A DNA stretch of 62,386 nt from an uncultured Clostridia bacterium (GCA_934463455.1 CAKSJU010000001.1:1-62386), one strand, 5' to 3'; shown: positions 8,234 to 16,965, counted from the stretch's first letter. Made by a program: numbers and translations. The notes: a model not told the origin generated them from the sequence alone.

Positions 8234-9094
8234 ATGAAAGCTATATTCGGTACTGCCGGAAACGGCGATTTATTTTATAAGGAAGGAAACAAAAAATCGG
8301 AGCAAATGCCACAATGGCTCAAAGGCTTCGGCTTGGACGCATACGAATATCAATGCGGCAACGGAGTGAGAATAGGTGAGACTTCGGCGCATAGTATAAA
8401 GGAAAATGCGGATGCAGCCGGAATTATTATGAGCGTGCATTCACCGTATTATATAAATCTTGCTACTCCGGAGGAGGAAAAAAGGATAAAAAGCGTAGAT
8501 TATATTATGCAGAGCGCAAATGCCGCAAAAATGCTGGGTGCGGAACGTGTTGTGGTACACAGCGGCGCACTCGGAAAGCTTACGCGAACAGAGGCAACGG
8601 ACTATGCAAAGCTTACATTGCGCATTGCGGCGGAAGAGCTGGAGAAAAACGGTTTCGGAGACATTCGTCTTTGCATAGAAACAATGGGCAAGATAAATCA
8701 GCTTGGTGATTTGGATGAAGTTATGGAGCTTTGTCTTTTAAATGAAAAATTTTTGCCGACAATAGACTTCGGACATCTTAATGCAAGGTGGCAGGGGACT
8801 GTCAAAACGGAAGATGATTATGATAAAATTGTCGGTACGATTGAAAATAAGCTTGGCGCGGAGAGAGCAAAGATTTTTCATGCGCATTTTAGCAAAATAG
8901 AGTATACAAAAGGGGGAGAAAAAAAACATCTCACCTTTGAAGATAATGTTTTCGGACCGGAATTTGAGCCGTTGGCAAAAGTTTTGGTAAAAAGAAAGCT
9001 TGCGCCGCATATAATCTGCGAATCCGCCGGGACACAGGCGGAGGATGCGCTTGAAATGAAACAAACATATAATAAATATTTGGGAGAGCAGTGA
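8234..9094 (+). CDS. Endonuclease IV-like TIM-barrel protein (AP endonuclease family 2)
   Basis: 286 aa. Metal-ligand motifs of the endonuclease IV fold occur in order: SVHSPYYINL, VVVHSGALG, LCIETMG, PTIDFGHLNA, IFHAHFSK and a final CESAG. These bind the Zn or Mn cluster that cleaves abasic-site DNA 3' or 5' to the lesion. The sequence is more divergent than typical Nfo proteins; the DRH block is replaced by a region reading FEDNVFGPEF. A sugar isomerase of the same superfamily is the alternative. GGAGGG precedes the ATG. Confidence 0.7.
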   Translation: MKAIFGTAGNGDLFYKEGNKKSEQMPQWLKGFGLDAYEYQCGNGVRIGETSAHSIKENADAAGIIMSVHSPYYINLATPEEEKRIKSVDYIMQSANAAKMLGAERVVVHSGALGKLTRTEATDYAKLTLRIAAEELEKNGFGDIRLCIETMGKINQLGDLDEVMELCLLNEKFLPTIDFGHLNARWQGTVKTEDDYDKIVGTIENKLGAERAKIFHAHFSKIEYTKGGEKKHLTFEDNVFGPEFEPLAKVLVKRKLAPHIICESAGTQAEDALEMKQTYNKYLGEQ

Positions 9095-9099
9095 TTGAC

Positions 9100-9972
9100 A
9101 TGGAAGAATTAATTAAAAAAGCGGGCATACTTATTGAAGCGTTGCCGTACATTCAGAAATTTTCGAATAAAACGGTTGTAATAAAGTACGGCGGAAACGC
9201 TATGATAAACGAAGAGCTTAAAAACTCGGTTATGGAGGATATAACCCTTTTGAAATTTATAGGTCTTAACCCTATTGTTGTTCACGGAGGGGGACCGGAT
9301 ATATCTGCCGCACTTAAACAAAATAATGTAAAAAGTGAATTTATAAACGGACTGCGTGTGACCGACAGCGAGACCATGCAAATAGCTCAAATGGTTTTGG
9401 TAGGTAAAACAAACAAAGAAATAGTTTCACTTTTAAACAGTAACGGAGGAAAAGCTGTCGGCTTCTGCGGAATTGACGGAAGCTTTATAAAGTGTAAAAA
9501 GCAGTATACAAAGGTAGACGGCAAGGATGTGGATTTGGGCTATGTCGGCGAAATTACCGAAATAAATCCGCATTTGATTAAGTATATATCCGAGGATGCG
9601 TATATTCCGGTAATTGCTCCGATAGGAACGGACGATGACGGACAAAGCTACAATATCAATGCCGATACTGCAGCCGCTGCGATTGCTGCCGCCGCATCGG
9701 CGGAAAAGCTTATTTTGCTTACGGATGTTGAGGGTGTTAAGGATTCTGACGGCAATGTTATTTTTGAAACAGGCAAGGAGGAAATATTTGACCTGATTGA
9801 TAAAGGAGTAATAAACGGCGGAATGATTCCGAAGGTGCTCGGCTGTGTGAATGCGATTAATGCAGGAGTCAAGGGCGTACATATTATAGACGGACGTGTT
9901 CCGCATTGCCTGTTATTGGAGATTTTCACAAAAACAGGAATAGGGACACTGATAAAGGGTACAAATTATTAA
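9100..9972 (+). CDS. argB: Acetylglutamate kinase
   Basis: About 290 aa. It phosphorylates N-acetylglutamate in arginine synthesis. The ATP site is VVIKYGGNAM; the substrate Gly loop is IVVHGGGPDIS; the C-terminal GGMIPKV helps bind ATP. A GTG at 9091 overlaps the preceding stop, but the ATG at 9100 gives the usual N-terminus. No other arginine genes are adjacent, so the pathway is split in this genome. Confidence 0.95.
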   Translation: MEELIKKAGILIEALPYIQKFSNKTVVIKYGGNAMINEELKNSVMEDITLLKFIGLNPIVVHGGGPDISAALKQNNVKSEFINGLRVTDSETMQIAQMVLVGKTNKEIVSLLNSNGGKAVGFCGIDGSFIKCKKQYTKVDGKDVDLGYVGEITEINPHLIKYISEDAYIPVIAPIGTDDDGQSYNINADTAAAAIAAAASAEKLILLTDVEGVKDSDGNVIFETGKEEIFDLIDKGVINGGMIPKVLGCVNAINAGVKGVHIIDGRVPHCLLLEIFTKTGIGTLIKGTNY

Positions 9973-10006
9973 AAATACGTATAATCTCATATTTTAATGA
10001 ACATAT

Positions 10007-10034
10007 TAGGGGCGGCCACACAGGACCGCCCCTA
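10007..10034. repeat. GC-rich hairpin repeat
   Basis: TAGGGGCGG and CCGCCCCTA form a perfect 9-bp stem around a 10-nt loop, far more GC-rich than the flanks. It lies between convergent argB and mtaB and may act as a bidirectional terminator without a U tract. Similar GTAGGGGCGG palindromes are widespread intergenic repeats in bacteria (recollection, not searched). Confidence 0.5.
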
Positions 10035-10084
10035 CAAATATACGTTTTGCTTATACTCATTCAAAAACAAAAGTACGGAACTGC

Positions 10085-11383
10085 TTATACTAATTTTCCC
10101 ATAATTCCGTGCGGAGTGATTTCTTCCGGCAGTACATTATGATATTCTCCGGAAAGCTTTTGCTTTGTCGGCACTATTACGGTAAGGTAATTATCCGTTT
10201 TTCCCTCAAAGCAGCCGTCAAAGCTGTGGCAGGGCTGTTCGAACAAGACCTCGACGGTTTTCCCGAGAAAGCTTTTTTGATATTCTTCTTTTGTTTGATT
10301 GGTGATTTTTATGATCTCTTTGCTTCGCATTTCTTTTATTTCGGCAGGTACCTGGTCGGGACGCGCCGCAGCGGGAGTTCCCTGCCTTTGCGAGTATTGG
10401 AAAACATGTGCTTCGGCAAATTTTATTTTTTTCGCAAATTCGCACGTCTTTTTAAACTCTTCCTCGGTTTCGCCCGGAAAACCTACCATTATATCTGTAG
10501 TTATCGCAACCTCCGGGAAATTTTCTCTTAATCCTATTACAATATTTTCGTATTCGTCACATGTGTATTTTCTGTTCATGCGTCTTAGTGTTTCGTCACA
10601 GCCGCTTTGAAGTGAAATATGAAAATGGCGGCAAAGCTTATCACATGATTTAATACCGTCAATAAATTCTTTGTTAAGAGTCATCGGCTCAATAGAGCTT
10701 AATCGTATGCGCCGGATACCTTTTATTTTGTTTACTTCGTTAATAAGCTTTGATAAGCTGCAGTCTCCGAGGTCTGCTCCGTAGGAAGCGACATGTATTC
10801 CGGCAAGGATAACCTCTGTAAAGCCCTCGAGTGAAAGGCGGTTTACCTCCGCGAGAACTTCGCCGAACGGACGGCTTCTTATCGGACCTCTTGCGTAAGG
10901 AATAATGCAGTAGGAACAAAACTGATTGCAACCCTCCTGAATTTTTATATATGCTCTTGTACGCCCGTGATATGTTTTTACCGAAAGTTCTTCAAATTCA
11001 TGTGTGCTCATAATATCACTGACGGCATTTTTAAAAGTATCGGAGGAAATCTCCTCGACAAGAGAAACAATATTTTTTCTGTCCTTTGTACCGACAACAA
11101 GGTTTACTCCCTCTATGCTGCCGACAGCTTCGGGTGCGGTTTGAGCATAACAGCCGGTTACGGCGACAACCGCATTGGGGTTGTGCTTTTTTGCACGCCT
11201 TATTATTTGCCGCGATTTTCTGTCGCTCATGCTTGTTACAGTGCAGGTGTTTATAACATATATATCGGCATATCCGTCGAAATCACATATTTCATATCCT
11301 GCTTTTGAAAACAGCTCGGTCATCGCCTCTGTTTCGTATTGATTGACCTTGCAGCCGAGCGTATAAAAAGCTGCTTTTTTCAT
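10085..11383 (-). CDS. mtaB: tRNA (t6A37) methylthiotransferase MtaB
   Basis: 432 aa radical-SAM enzyme that converts t6A to ms2t6A at tRNA position 37. The N-terminal UPF0004 domain starts with FYTLGCKVNQYETEAM. The radical-SAM cluster motif is GCNQFCSYCIIPYARGP, and a C-terminal TRAM-like domain follows. The GCKVNQ motif distinguishes MtaB from MiaB and RimO. AGAGGGG precedes the ATG. Confidence 0.95.
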   Translation of the reverse strand: MKKAAFYTLGCKVNQYETEAMTELFSKAGYEICDFDGYADIYVINTCTVTSMSDRKSRQIIRRAKKHNPNAVVAVTGCYAQTAPEAVGSIEGVNLVVGTKDRKNIVSLVEEISSDTFKNAVSDIMSTHEFEELSVKTYHGRTRAYIKIQEGCNQFCSYCIIPYARGPIRSRPFGEVLAEVNRLSLEGFTEVILAGIHVASYGADLGDCSLSKLINEVNKIKGIRRIRLSSIEPMTLNKEFIDGIKSCDKLCRHFHISLQSGCDETLRRMNRKYTCDEYENIVIGLRENFPEVAITTDIMVGFPGETEEEFKKTCEFAKKIKFAEAHVFQYSQRQGTPAAARPDQVPAEIKEMRSKEIIKITNQTKEEYQKSFLGKTVEVLFEQPCHSFDGCFEGKTDNYLTVIVPTKQKLSGEYHNVLPEEITPHGIMGKLV

Positions 11384-11487
11384 GTAATTCCCCTCTCATA
11401 AATTTTACATTTTAGTAAGTTTTAATCAATTATTGGTATAAATAATAGTATTATTATATAAAAATTTTTAATAAACTTCAATAGTTC

Positions 11488-11516
11488 TTGACTAAATAAA
11501 AAAAAAGTTGTATTAT
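11488..11516 (+). promoter_or_regulatory. Promoter of the HPr-like gene
   Basis: TTGACT (11488-11493), a 17-nt spacer and TATTAT (11511-11516), about 80 nt before the start codon. Confidence 0.65.
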
Positions 11517-11597
11517 ATAAACAAGAAAAGGCATGTAATGTGCAAAACTTTTCTTAAAATCATAGTATAAATTTGCTGTTATTAAGGAGGACTAATT

Positions 11598-11828
11598 ATG
11601 AGGACATTTAATCTAATGTTAAATTCAATTAATGATGTAAAGGATTTTGTAAACATAGTATCGAAGTATGATTTTGATGTTGATTTGACATCGGGCAGAT
11701 ATGTTGTTGACGCTAAGTCAATAATGGGCATTTTCAGTCTTAATTTGTCAAAACCTATAAAGGTTGAAGTACACAGTGATGATTGCGACGCTTTCATTGA
11801 TGAATTGAAAAGATTTATCGTTGATTGA
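11598..11828 (+). CDS. HPr-family protein lacking the phosphocarrier histidine
   Basis: 76 aa, HPr/Crh size. The regulatory serine region is preserved as DAKSIMGIFSL (Ser41, equivalent to HPr Ser46). The GLHARPA block that carries His15 is replaced by SINDVKDFV. It therefore cannot relay PTS phosphate in the usual way but could be phosphorylated by HPr kinase, like Crh, where Gln replaces His. AAGGAGG is followed by 6 nt and the ATG. It is monocistronic between its own promoter and terminator. Confidence 0.8.
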   Translation: MRTFNLMLNSINDVKDFVNIVSKYDFDVDLTSGRYVVDAKSIMGIFSLNLSKPIKVEVHSDDCDAFIDELKRFIVD

Positions 11829-11849
11829 TTAAAAAAAGCTGTGAAAAGG

Positions 11850-11876
11850 ACGGGGATTAAATTCCTCGTTTTTTTT
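11850..11876 (+). terminator. Intrinsic terminator of the HPr-like gene
   Basis: ACGGGGA/TCCTCGT stem (one G-U pair) with a 6-nt loop and a T8 tract. Confidence 0.8.
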
Positions 11877-11888
11877 GTGGATGAATAC

Positions 11889-11917
11889 TTGAAATTTGTA
11901 TAATTGTATGGTATTAT
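11889..11917 (+). promoter_or_regulatory. Promoter of the RAYT-like/sigma/anti-sigma operon
   Basis: TTGAAA (11889-11894), a 17-nt spacer and TATTAT (11912-11917) with an extended TGG. The leader is about 65 nt. Confidence 0.55.
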
Positions 11918-11986
11918 TAAATAAAAGTGTCTTATTCGTCTGCGGTAAGATAAAAAAAGTTTTGCAGGCAGAAAGGATTAATAAAG

Positions 11987-12787
11987 ATGGCAAGGAAAGC
12001 AAGAGAAAAAAGCAGTACCGGCATATATCATATATTGCTGCGGGCAAATAATAAATTGTTTTATGATGATAAAGACAGAGAGTATTTTGTGTCACTCATA
12101 AAACAATATTTTAAGGACGGAGTATCGGTTTACGGTTACAGAATTGAAGATGACAGAGTTCATTTGGTAATAAAAGAGGGAGATAAAACTATTTCTCAGG
12201 CTTTAAAGCCGTTTTGTACTTCATACGCAAGATTTTTCAACCGAGAGCACAATGCGGACGGAAAATTGTTTGACGGGCGTTTTAAAAGCGAGCCGATAGA
12301 GGATAATAAAATGCTTGCGCGTACGCTCGGATATTTGTACAGAGACAATCCGGACAGCTTTAAAAAGGATAAGATAATAGACCGTTCGGAGATTAAATCG
12401 GTAAAGCCGGATAAAGAAAAGCCGTACCTGGCTATGGATGAATATGTTTCGATGTCGGAAAAGGAAATAAAAGCTGTTGTTGATTTTCTGTGCAGCGGAA
12501 TTGAAAATTTCAAAGAACTTTCCGATGCGGAAAAATTCGCGGCGGTGCAGAATGCGGATACTGCATCGAGACTTAAAGGCACAACAATAAGAAAGACACT
12601 CGGGATAAAAGAGACGGCGAAAAAGAAAACCGAAGATAAAAAGGCACCGTCGCCGAAAAAGAAACCGGCAGTTCGCAAAAAAAGCCCGGAAAAGAAAAAA
12701 ACCACACCGACAGAAAAACCTGAAAAAACGGCAGAGGAAGCTCCGCAAAAGCCGGTAAAGAAAGAACTTCCCGTATGGCTTTTGTAA
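11987..12787 (+). CDS. RAYT-like (REP-associated tyrosine) transposase with broken HUH motif
   Basis: 266 aa. The N-terminal 125 residues match Y1/IS200-like REP-associated transposases: MARKAREKSSTGIYHILLR, FDGRFKSEPIEDN and LGYLYRDNP with the likely catalytic Tyr116. The HUH motif, normally NHVHL, reads DDRVHL: the first His is Arg57 and only His59 remains. Residues 200-266 are a Lys/Pro-rich basic tail. Loss of a metal ligand implies loss of strand transfer, with retained DNA binding (inference). It heads an operon with a sigma factor, which is unusual for a selfish element, so domestication is plausible. Confidence 0.8.
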   Translation: MARKAREKSSTGIYHILLRANNKLFYDDKDREYFVSLIKQYFKDGVSVYGYRIEDDRVHLVIKEGDKTISQALKPFCTSYARFFNREHNADGKLFDGRFKSEPIEDNKMLARTLGYLYRDNPDSFKKDKIIDRSEIKSVKPDKEKPYLAMDEYVSMSEKEIKAVVDFLCSGIENFKELSDAEKFAAVQNADTASRLKGTTIRKTLGIKETAKKKTEDKKAPSPKKKPAVRKKSPEKKKTTPTEKPEKTAEEAPQKPVKKELPVWLL

Positions 12788-12849
12788 ACGCAGCTTGATT
12801 ACCATACAAATTTCATGAAAAGGAGGCGGTATATACGGATGAGAAAAAA

Positions 12850-13398
12850 ATGATTGAGCTTATTCAATCGGGAGACGGAAAAGCGTTTTCATATCTTGTG
12901 GGTGAGTATCAGCAAAAAGTTATTAATATTTCGTTCGGTATGCTGTCCGACTATGAAGATGCCTGCGACGCAGCGCAGGAGGTGTTTGTAAAGGTATATC
13001 GTTCAATAGATAAATTCCGGGGAGAAAGCTCGCTTTCAACATGGATTTACAGAATAACAAAAAATGTATGCAGTGATTTTTTGCGAAAAAGGAAAGAGAC
13101 ATCGTTAAGTCTTGATGAGAAAAAAGAAGATTTTCCGAAAATAGAAGTGACCGACTGTACATATTCTCCTGAACATTCGGCTGAAAAGGGAGAAATGAAA
13201 AAAATAATCGGACAGGCAATTTCACAGCTTGACGAAAAATCAAGAGAGGTTATTATTCTTTACGAAGCGGAGGACTTAAGTTATGATGAAATTTCCGGGA
13301 TTTTGCAGCTGCCTGTCGGAACAGTAAAATCAAGGATTAACAGGGCAAGAGAAAAATTAAAAAAAATATTATTGCCAAACAGAGAACTTTTTTTGTAA
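12850..13398 (+). CDS. ECF-type RNA polymerase sigma factor
   Basis: About 182 aa. Region 2 contains YEDACDAAQEVFVKVYRS and a WIYRITKN helix; region 4 contains LSYDEISGILQLPVGTVKSR. It directs RNA polymerase to a dedicated promoter set and is held by the membrane anti-sigma factor encoded next. The start is unclear: AGGAGG (12821-12826) is 23 nt before the first in-frame ATG. An ACG at 12835 has 8-nt spacing, and the ATG at 12839 is out of frame by one base across an A7 run. Confidence 0.92.
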   Translation: MIELIQSGDGKAFSYLVGEYQQKVINISFGMLSDYEDACDAAQEVFVKVYRSIDKFRGESSLSTWIYRITKNVCSDFLRKRKETSLSLDEKKEDFPKIEVTDCTYSPEHSAEKGEMKKIIGQAISQLDEKSREVIILYEAEDLSYDEISGILQLPVGTVKSRINRAREKLKKILLPNRELFL

Positions 13399-13421
13399 AT
13401 ATACGTCTAATAATATGAAAA

Positions 13422-13459
13422 TTAGCTAATTGTAAAATTTACATTTTACAATTAACTAA
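13422..13459. repeat. Intercistronic palindromic repeat, copy A
   Basis: Arms TTAGCTAATTGTAAAAT and ATTTTACAATTAACTAA pair at 16 of 17 positions around a 4-nt loop. It lies between the sigma and anti-sigma genes and ends 28 nt before the anti-sigma ATG. It is one of seven related copies in the window and has no U tract, so it is not a normal terminator. Confidence 0.85.
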
Positions 13460-13487
13460 ATATGAAAATGAAAAGGAGGAGATGCCG

Positions 13488-14510
13488 ATGAAGGAATGTG
13501 AAAGAGCTTCCGAAAAAGCAGAAAAATACATTGATAACGAAATGACGGCGGAAGAAAAACAAGAATTTGAAGCACATGTTGCGGCATGTCCTTCATGCAG
13601 GGAAGAGTTGGAATTTGCAAAAGCCGTAAGAGCGGCTGTCGGAAGCATGGAAAAGCCAAAGGTACCCGAAAATTTCATGGATAATATCAATAAAGCGATA
13701 GACAAAAAGCCGGAAAAACATTACATAAGCCGATTTACAAATTTCAGATTTGTTTCTACCTTGGCGGCTTGCCTTTTGATAGCAATTGTGCTTTCTGTAA
13801 ACAATAACGGAAAAATAAACGATGAGCTTACCGAAAAAACAAGATTTCATGAAATTGCGAAACAGCCCGTCGGCGATATGATTTTGTCTAATGATACCGA
13901 TAAAACCTCGGAGGATGCAGCTGCCGAAGAAAAGACGGAAAAAGAAAAAGCTGTCAGCATAAACAAAAACACAAAAAAAGAGGTAAAAACCGATAAAAAA
14001 GAAGAGCAAGTCAAAGAAACAGAAACAGCTTCATTTGATAAAAAAGAGTATCCAAAAGCCGAAGATACCGCAATAGCAGAAACGGAAAATACAGCTGCAC
14101 CGGAGATGAAAAGCATTTCTTTAATCGAAGAGCATCAAGTTTTGTCGGAGAACAGTGTCGCAGATGCAGGAGCTGCGGATATGCAAGCCGAAAGTATGCC
14201 GCAAAATACATCGGAAAAATCTTCTGACAACGGTGATTTCGGTATAAGCGGAGCTGCATCCACGGGCGGTGGCGGCGGAGGAGACAGCGTGAGAATGTTT
14301 AAGGGCGAACAAGTAATGTATATAGATGAAGAACATTTCGAAAAAGCGAAAGAAGCCGCATTAAAATACGGTAAAGCTGCTGAGGAAGATTTTGAAATGG
14401 ACGAATACGGATACGGCGAATTTTTGAAATATTTGGATTCGATAGGTGCTGAGTACAATTTATTAAATTCGTACGGAGATACAATTGTATTCTCTTTGGA
14501 AATTAAATAG
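13488..14510 (+). CDS. Zinc-finger anti-sigma factor with large extracytoplasmic domain
   Basis: 340 aa. The cytoplasmic zf-HC2 domain has HVAACPSC (His-x3-Cys-x2-Cys), the zinc-binding anti-sigma signature. One membrane helix around residues 84-100 (STLAACLLIAIVLSV) follows. Outside the membrane lies a long Lys/Glu-rich low-complexity linker, then a Gly6 run and a C-terminal globular region of about 70 residues. AAAGGAGG is 8 nt before the ATG at 13488; an ATG at 13482 is too close. It binds and inhibits the adjacent sigma factor (inference from pairing). Confidence 0.88.
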   Translation: MKECERASEKAEKYIDNEMTAEEKQEFEAHVAACPSCREELEFAKAVRAAVGSMEKPKVPENFMDNINKAIDKKPEKHYISRFTNFRFVSTLAACLLIAIVLSVNNNGKINDELTEKTRFHEIAKQPVGDMILSNDTDKTSEDAAAEEKTEKEKAVSINKNTKKEVKTDKKEEQVKETETASFDKKEYPKAEDTAIAETENTAAPEMKSISLIEEHQVLSENSVADAGAADMQAESMPQNTSEKSSDNGDFGISGAASTGGGGGGDSVRMFKGEQVMYIDEEHFEKAKEAALKYGKAAEEDFEMDEYGYGEFLKYLDSIGAEYNLLNSYGDTIVFSLEIK

Positions 14511-14522
14511 CGGTTAAAAAAG

Positions 14523-14554
14523 GGATGTAAAAAAAGTCCGGAACGCAAAAAGGC
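14523..14554 (+). repeat. Gene-end repeat motif, copy 1
   Basis: The block GATGTAAAAAAAGTCCGG followed by AACGCAAAAAGGCA recurs near-identically at 16897-16928 and 17753-17784. It lies between the anti-sigma stop and the terminator at 14575. Confidence 0.6.
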
Positions 14555-14574
14555 ATTTTTTTCTATCTCTTCAA

Positions 14575-14608
14575 AAGGCGGTGTACTTTTTATACACCGC
14601 CTTTTTTT
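14575..14608 (+). terminator. Intrinsic terminator of the sigma/anti-sigma operon
   Basis: Perfect 11-bp stem AAGGCGGTGTA/TACACCGCCTT, loop CTTTTTA, T7 tail. Confidence 0.9.
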
Positions 14609-14750
14609 AATAAATGTATAAAAAGTCCACTAAAATTATCAAAAAAGCTGCTAAAAAAGCAGAATAGCCCACTGATTTTTTCTCTTTTTTATGATAAAAT
14701 TATAAAAAGAGTGAAAGCTCTGAACAATTAAAAAACAAAAGGTGGTATAT

Positions 14751-16880
14751 ATGATATTAAAAAACGGAAATGATGTTTTGGAATTATGCGAAAAATGCGG
14801 CTCTGTATTGTCGTATAAAATAAACGGCGGGGAGTTTATCGCAAAGGGTGCAAAACGTCCTTTGTTTACTTTTGCCTTGCTTGATAACGACGGCAGACAA
14901 ATCAGGGTTAATTCTTCCGAAGCGGAAAAAATTATTTTGGAAAAGAATGAAAACGGATGCAAGCTGATTTTTGACGGAATGAAAAATCTTATGCTTGGTG
15001 CTGCTATAACGGTTGAAAAGAACGGCGAGAACGGTTTTAAATGGCATATAGTTGCCGAAAATAACACCGGTATGCTTCTTGAATGGATAGAATTTCCGCA
15101 GATAACCGTCCCGGATTCACTTGTCGGAGAGGGAGGAGATTCGGAGCTTTTCTGGCCTGCTCTTGAGGGAATGTTAATTCAGGATAAAACGGTACGTGAA
15201 AAATCGTGGCTTAATTATAGGGAAATAGGCTATCAAAATGAAACCTTCGGCGGTTTTTATCCCGGAAGCTGCCCTATGCAGTTTATGGCATATTATAACA
15301 AAAACGGCGGACTTTATTTTGCGGCACACGACCCGCACAGAACTCCGAAAACGGTTGAATTTCATGCGGATGAATACGGAATAGCTCTTGAATATCGCTT
15401 GTTTTGCAGCGGAGCTGTCGGACATTACGACCCGAATTTTGACATGGTAACCTCGTCGTTTGACGGAGATTGGAATGATGCGGCGGAAATTTACCGCTCG
15501 TGGATGCAAAGCAATGCAAAAATGCCGAAGAAGCTCAGCGAAGAAGACACAATGCCGAAATGGTTTGAGGAGTCTCCGATTGTTATGATATATCCCATTA
15601 AGGGTACGATTGACCACGGAGATATGACGCCGAACATGTATTATCCGTATAAAAATATTCTTCCGGTAACAGAGGAATTTTCGGAAAAAACAAACAGCCG
15701 AATTATGGCACTTCCGATGCACTGGGAGGGAACTGCTCCGTGGGCGACACCGTATGTTTGGCCGCCTTACGGAGGGGAAAAAGAATTTTGCGATTTTGTT
15801 TCGGCGGTGCATGAACAGGGAAACCTTGTCGGTGTATATTGCAGCGGTATAGGCTGGACGCTGAAAAGTTACTTAAATCCCGAGCTTGATTTGTCGGATA
15901 AATATGATGAATCGCTTATCTGCCGTACTCCTGATAATAAAATAGTATTTTCAAAGGTTATAGGAAAGCCGATACGTGATGGGTATGATATGTGCCCGGT
16001 GAGCGATAAGGTGGGAGACATAGTCTCGGGAGAGGTGCTGTCAATTGCAAAGAGCGGTGTTGACTATGCTCAGTATTTTGACCAGAATCTCGGCGGCGAA
16101 AGCTGCATTTGCTATGCGAGAGACCACGGACATGCTCCCGGACCGGGAGTTTGGCAAAATGAAGCGATGATAAAAATATTTAAACGGTTGAAGCAAGAGC
16201 TCGGAAAAATTAATTCGGATATGCTCATTGGCTGCGAATGTGCGGGAAGTGAGCCGTTTATCGAATATTTGAAATTCAGCGATTTGAGATACCCGGCGGC
16301 ATTATTTATAGGCAAGCCTGTTCCGGCTTATGCATATTTGTTCCATGAATATTTGAATAATTTCATGGGAAATCAGTGCGTATGTGAAGCGGCGCTTGAT
16401 TTCGGAGAAAATCCGGATTGCTTGCTGTTCCGTATCGGATATTCGTTTGCTGCCGGAGATTTGATGACGGTAATCCTCGGAAAAGATAAGCAAGTAAACT
16501 GGGCGTGGGGAACCGAATGGACCGTTGAACTTCCGAAACAGGAACCCATATTCGAGCTTATCAAAAACCTTAACGCATGGAGAAAAGCATCCCCCGAATT
16601 TCTTCATTTGGGCAAAATGGTTAAACCGCATCTCTTAAAAGGTGTGGGTGAATATGTTCTGCACAGAAAAGACGGTACAGATATAGTATATCCGTCATTG
16701 CTTACAACTCGCTGGGCTGATAAGGATGGAAAAGAACGCCAGGTTGTGGTAAATTATCTTAACAAAGAACAGAGCTTTGAGGCAGATTACAGCAGAGTTT
16801 ATACCGCACCTGATTCCGAAGGAGAGGAATATACGGGAAAAATTACCGTAAAACCGCTTTCGGCTGTATGGTTTGAATAG
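14751..16880 (+). CDS. DUF6259-type carbohydrate-active TIM-barrel protein
   Basis: 709 aa, no signal peptide. A beta-rich N-terminal domain (1-260) precedes a barrel with conserved Trp and acidic blocks such as MALPMHWEGTAPWA, VDYAQYFDQNLGGESC and NSDMLIGCECAGSEPF, then a C-terminal beta domain. This resembles the DUF6259 family related to GH36/GH101-type glycosidases. Asp and Glu residues in these blocks may be catalytic. AAAGGTGG lies 5 nt before the ATG at 14751; a GTG at 14742 overlaps the ribosome binding site. The substrate is unknown. It appears monocistronic. Confidence 0.7.
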   Translation: MILKNGNDVLELCEKCGSVLSYKINGGEFIAKGAKRPLFTFALLDNDGRQIRVNSSEAEKIILEKNENGCKLIFDGMKNLMLGAAITVEKNGENGFKWHIVAENNTGMLLEWIEFPQITVPDSLVGEGGDSELFWPALEGMLIQDKTVREKSWLNYREIGYQNETFGGFYPGSCPMQFMAYYNKNGGLYFAAHDPHRTPKTVEFHADEYGIALEYRLFCSGAVGHYDPNFDMVTSSFDGDWNDAAEIYRSWMQSNAKMPKKLSEEDTMPKWFEESPIVMIYPIKGTIDHGDMTPNMYYPYKNILPVTEEFSEKTNSRIMALPMHWEGTAPWATPYVWPPYGGEKEFCDFVSAVHEQGNLVGVYCSGIGWTLKSYLNPELDLSDKYDESLICRTPDNKIVFSKVIGKPIRDGYDMCPVSDKVGDIVSGEVLSIAKSGVDYAQYFDQNLGGESCICYARDHGHAPGPGVWQNEAMIKIFKRLKQELGKINSDMLIGCECAGSEPFIEYLKFSDLRYPAALFIGKPVPAYAYLFHEYLNNFMGNQCVCEAALDFGENPDCLLFRIGYSFAAGDLMTVILGKDKQVNWAWGTEWTVELPKQEPIFELIKNLNAWRKASPEFLHLGKMVKPHLLKGVGEYVLHRKDGTDIVYPSLLTTRWADKDGKERQVVVNYLNKEQSFEADYSRVYTAPDSEGEEYTGKITVKPLSAVWFE

Positions 16881-16893
16881 TTGATGTAAAAAG

Positions 16894-16965
16894 GGGATGT
16901 TAAAAAACTCCGGAACAAAAAAAGGCATGTATTACTTGAAAAGTATATATGCCTTTTAACATCCC
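16894..16965 (+). terminator. Nested hairpins / gene-end repeat motif, copy 2
   Basis: An outer 12-bp stem GGGATGTTAAAA/TTTTAACATCCC encloses an alternative stem AAAAGGCAT/ATGCCTTTT. The left arm contains the ACTCCGGAAC motif seen in copies 1 and 3. It lies between convergent genes and probably terminates both. Confidence 0.65.

Noticed and set aside
12196..12805. Long minus-strand frames opposite the RAYT-like gene
   Set aside because: Low-complexity translations rich in Phe, Ser and Cys, with no ribosome binding sites; shadows of a Lys-rich coding strand.
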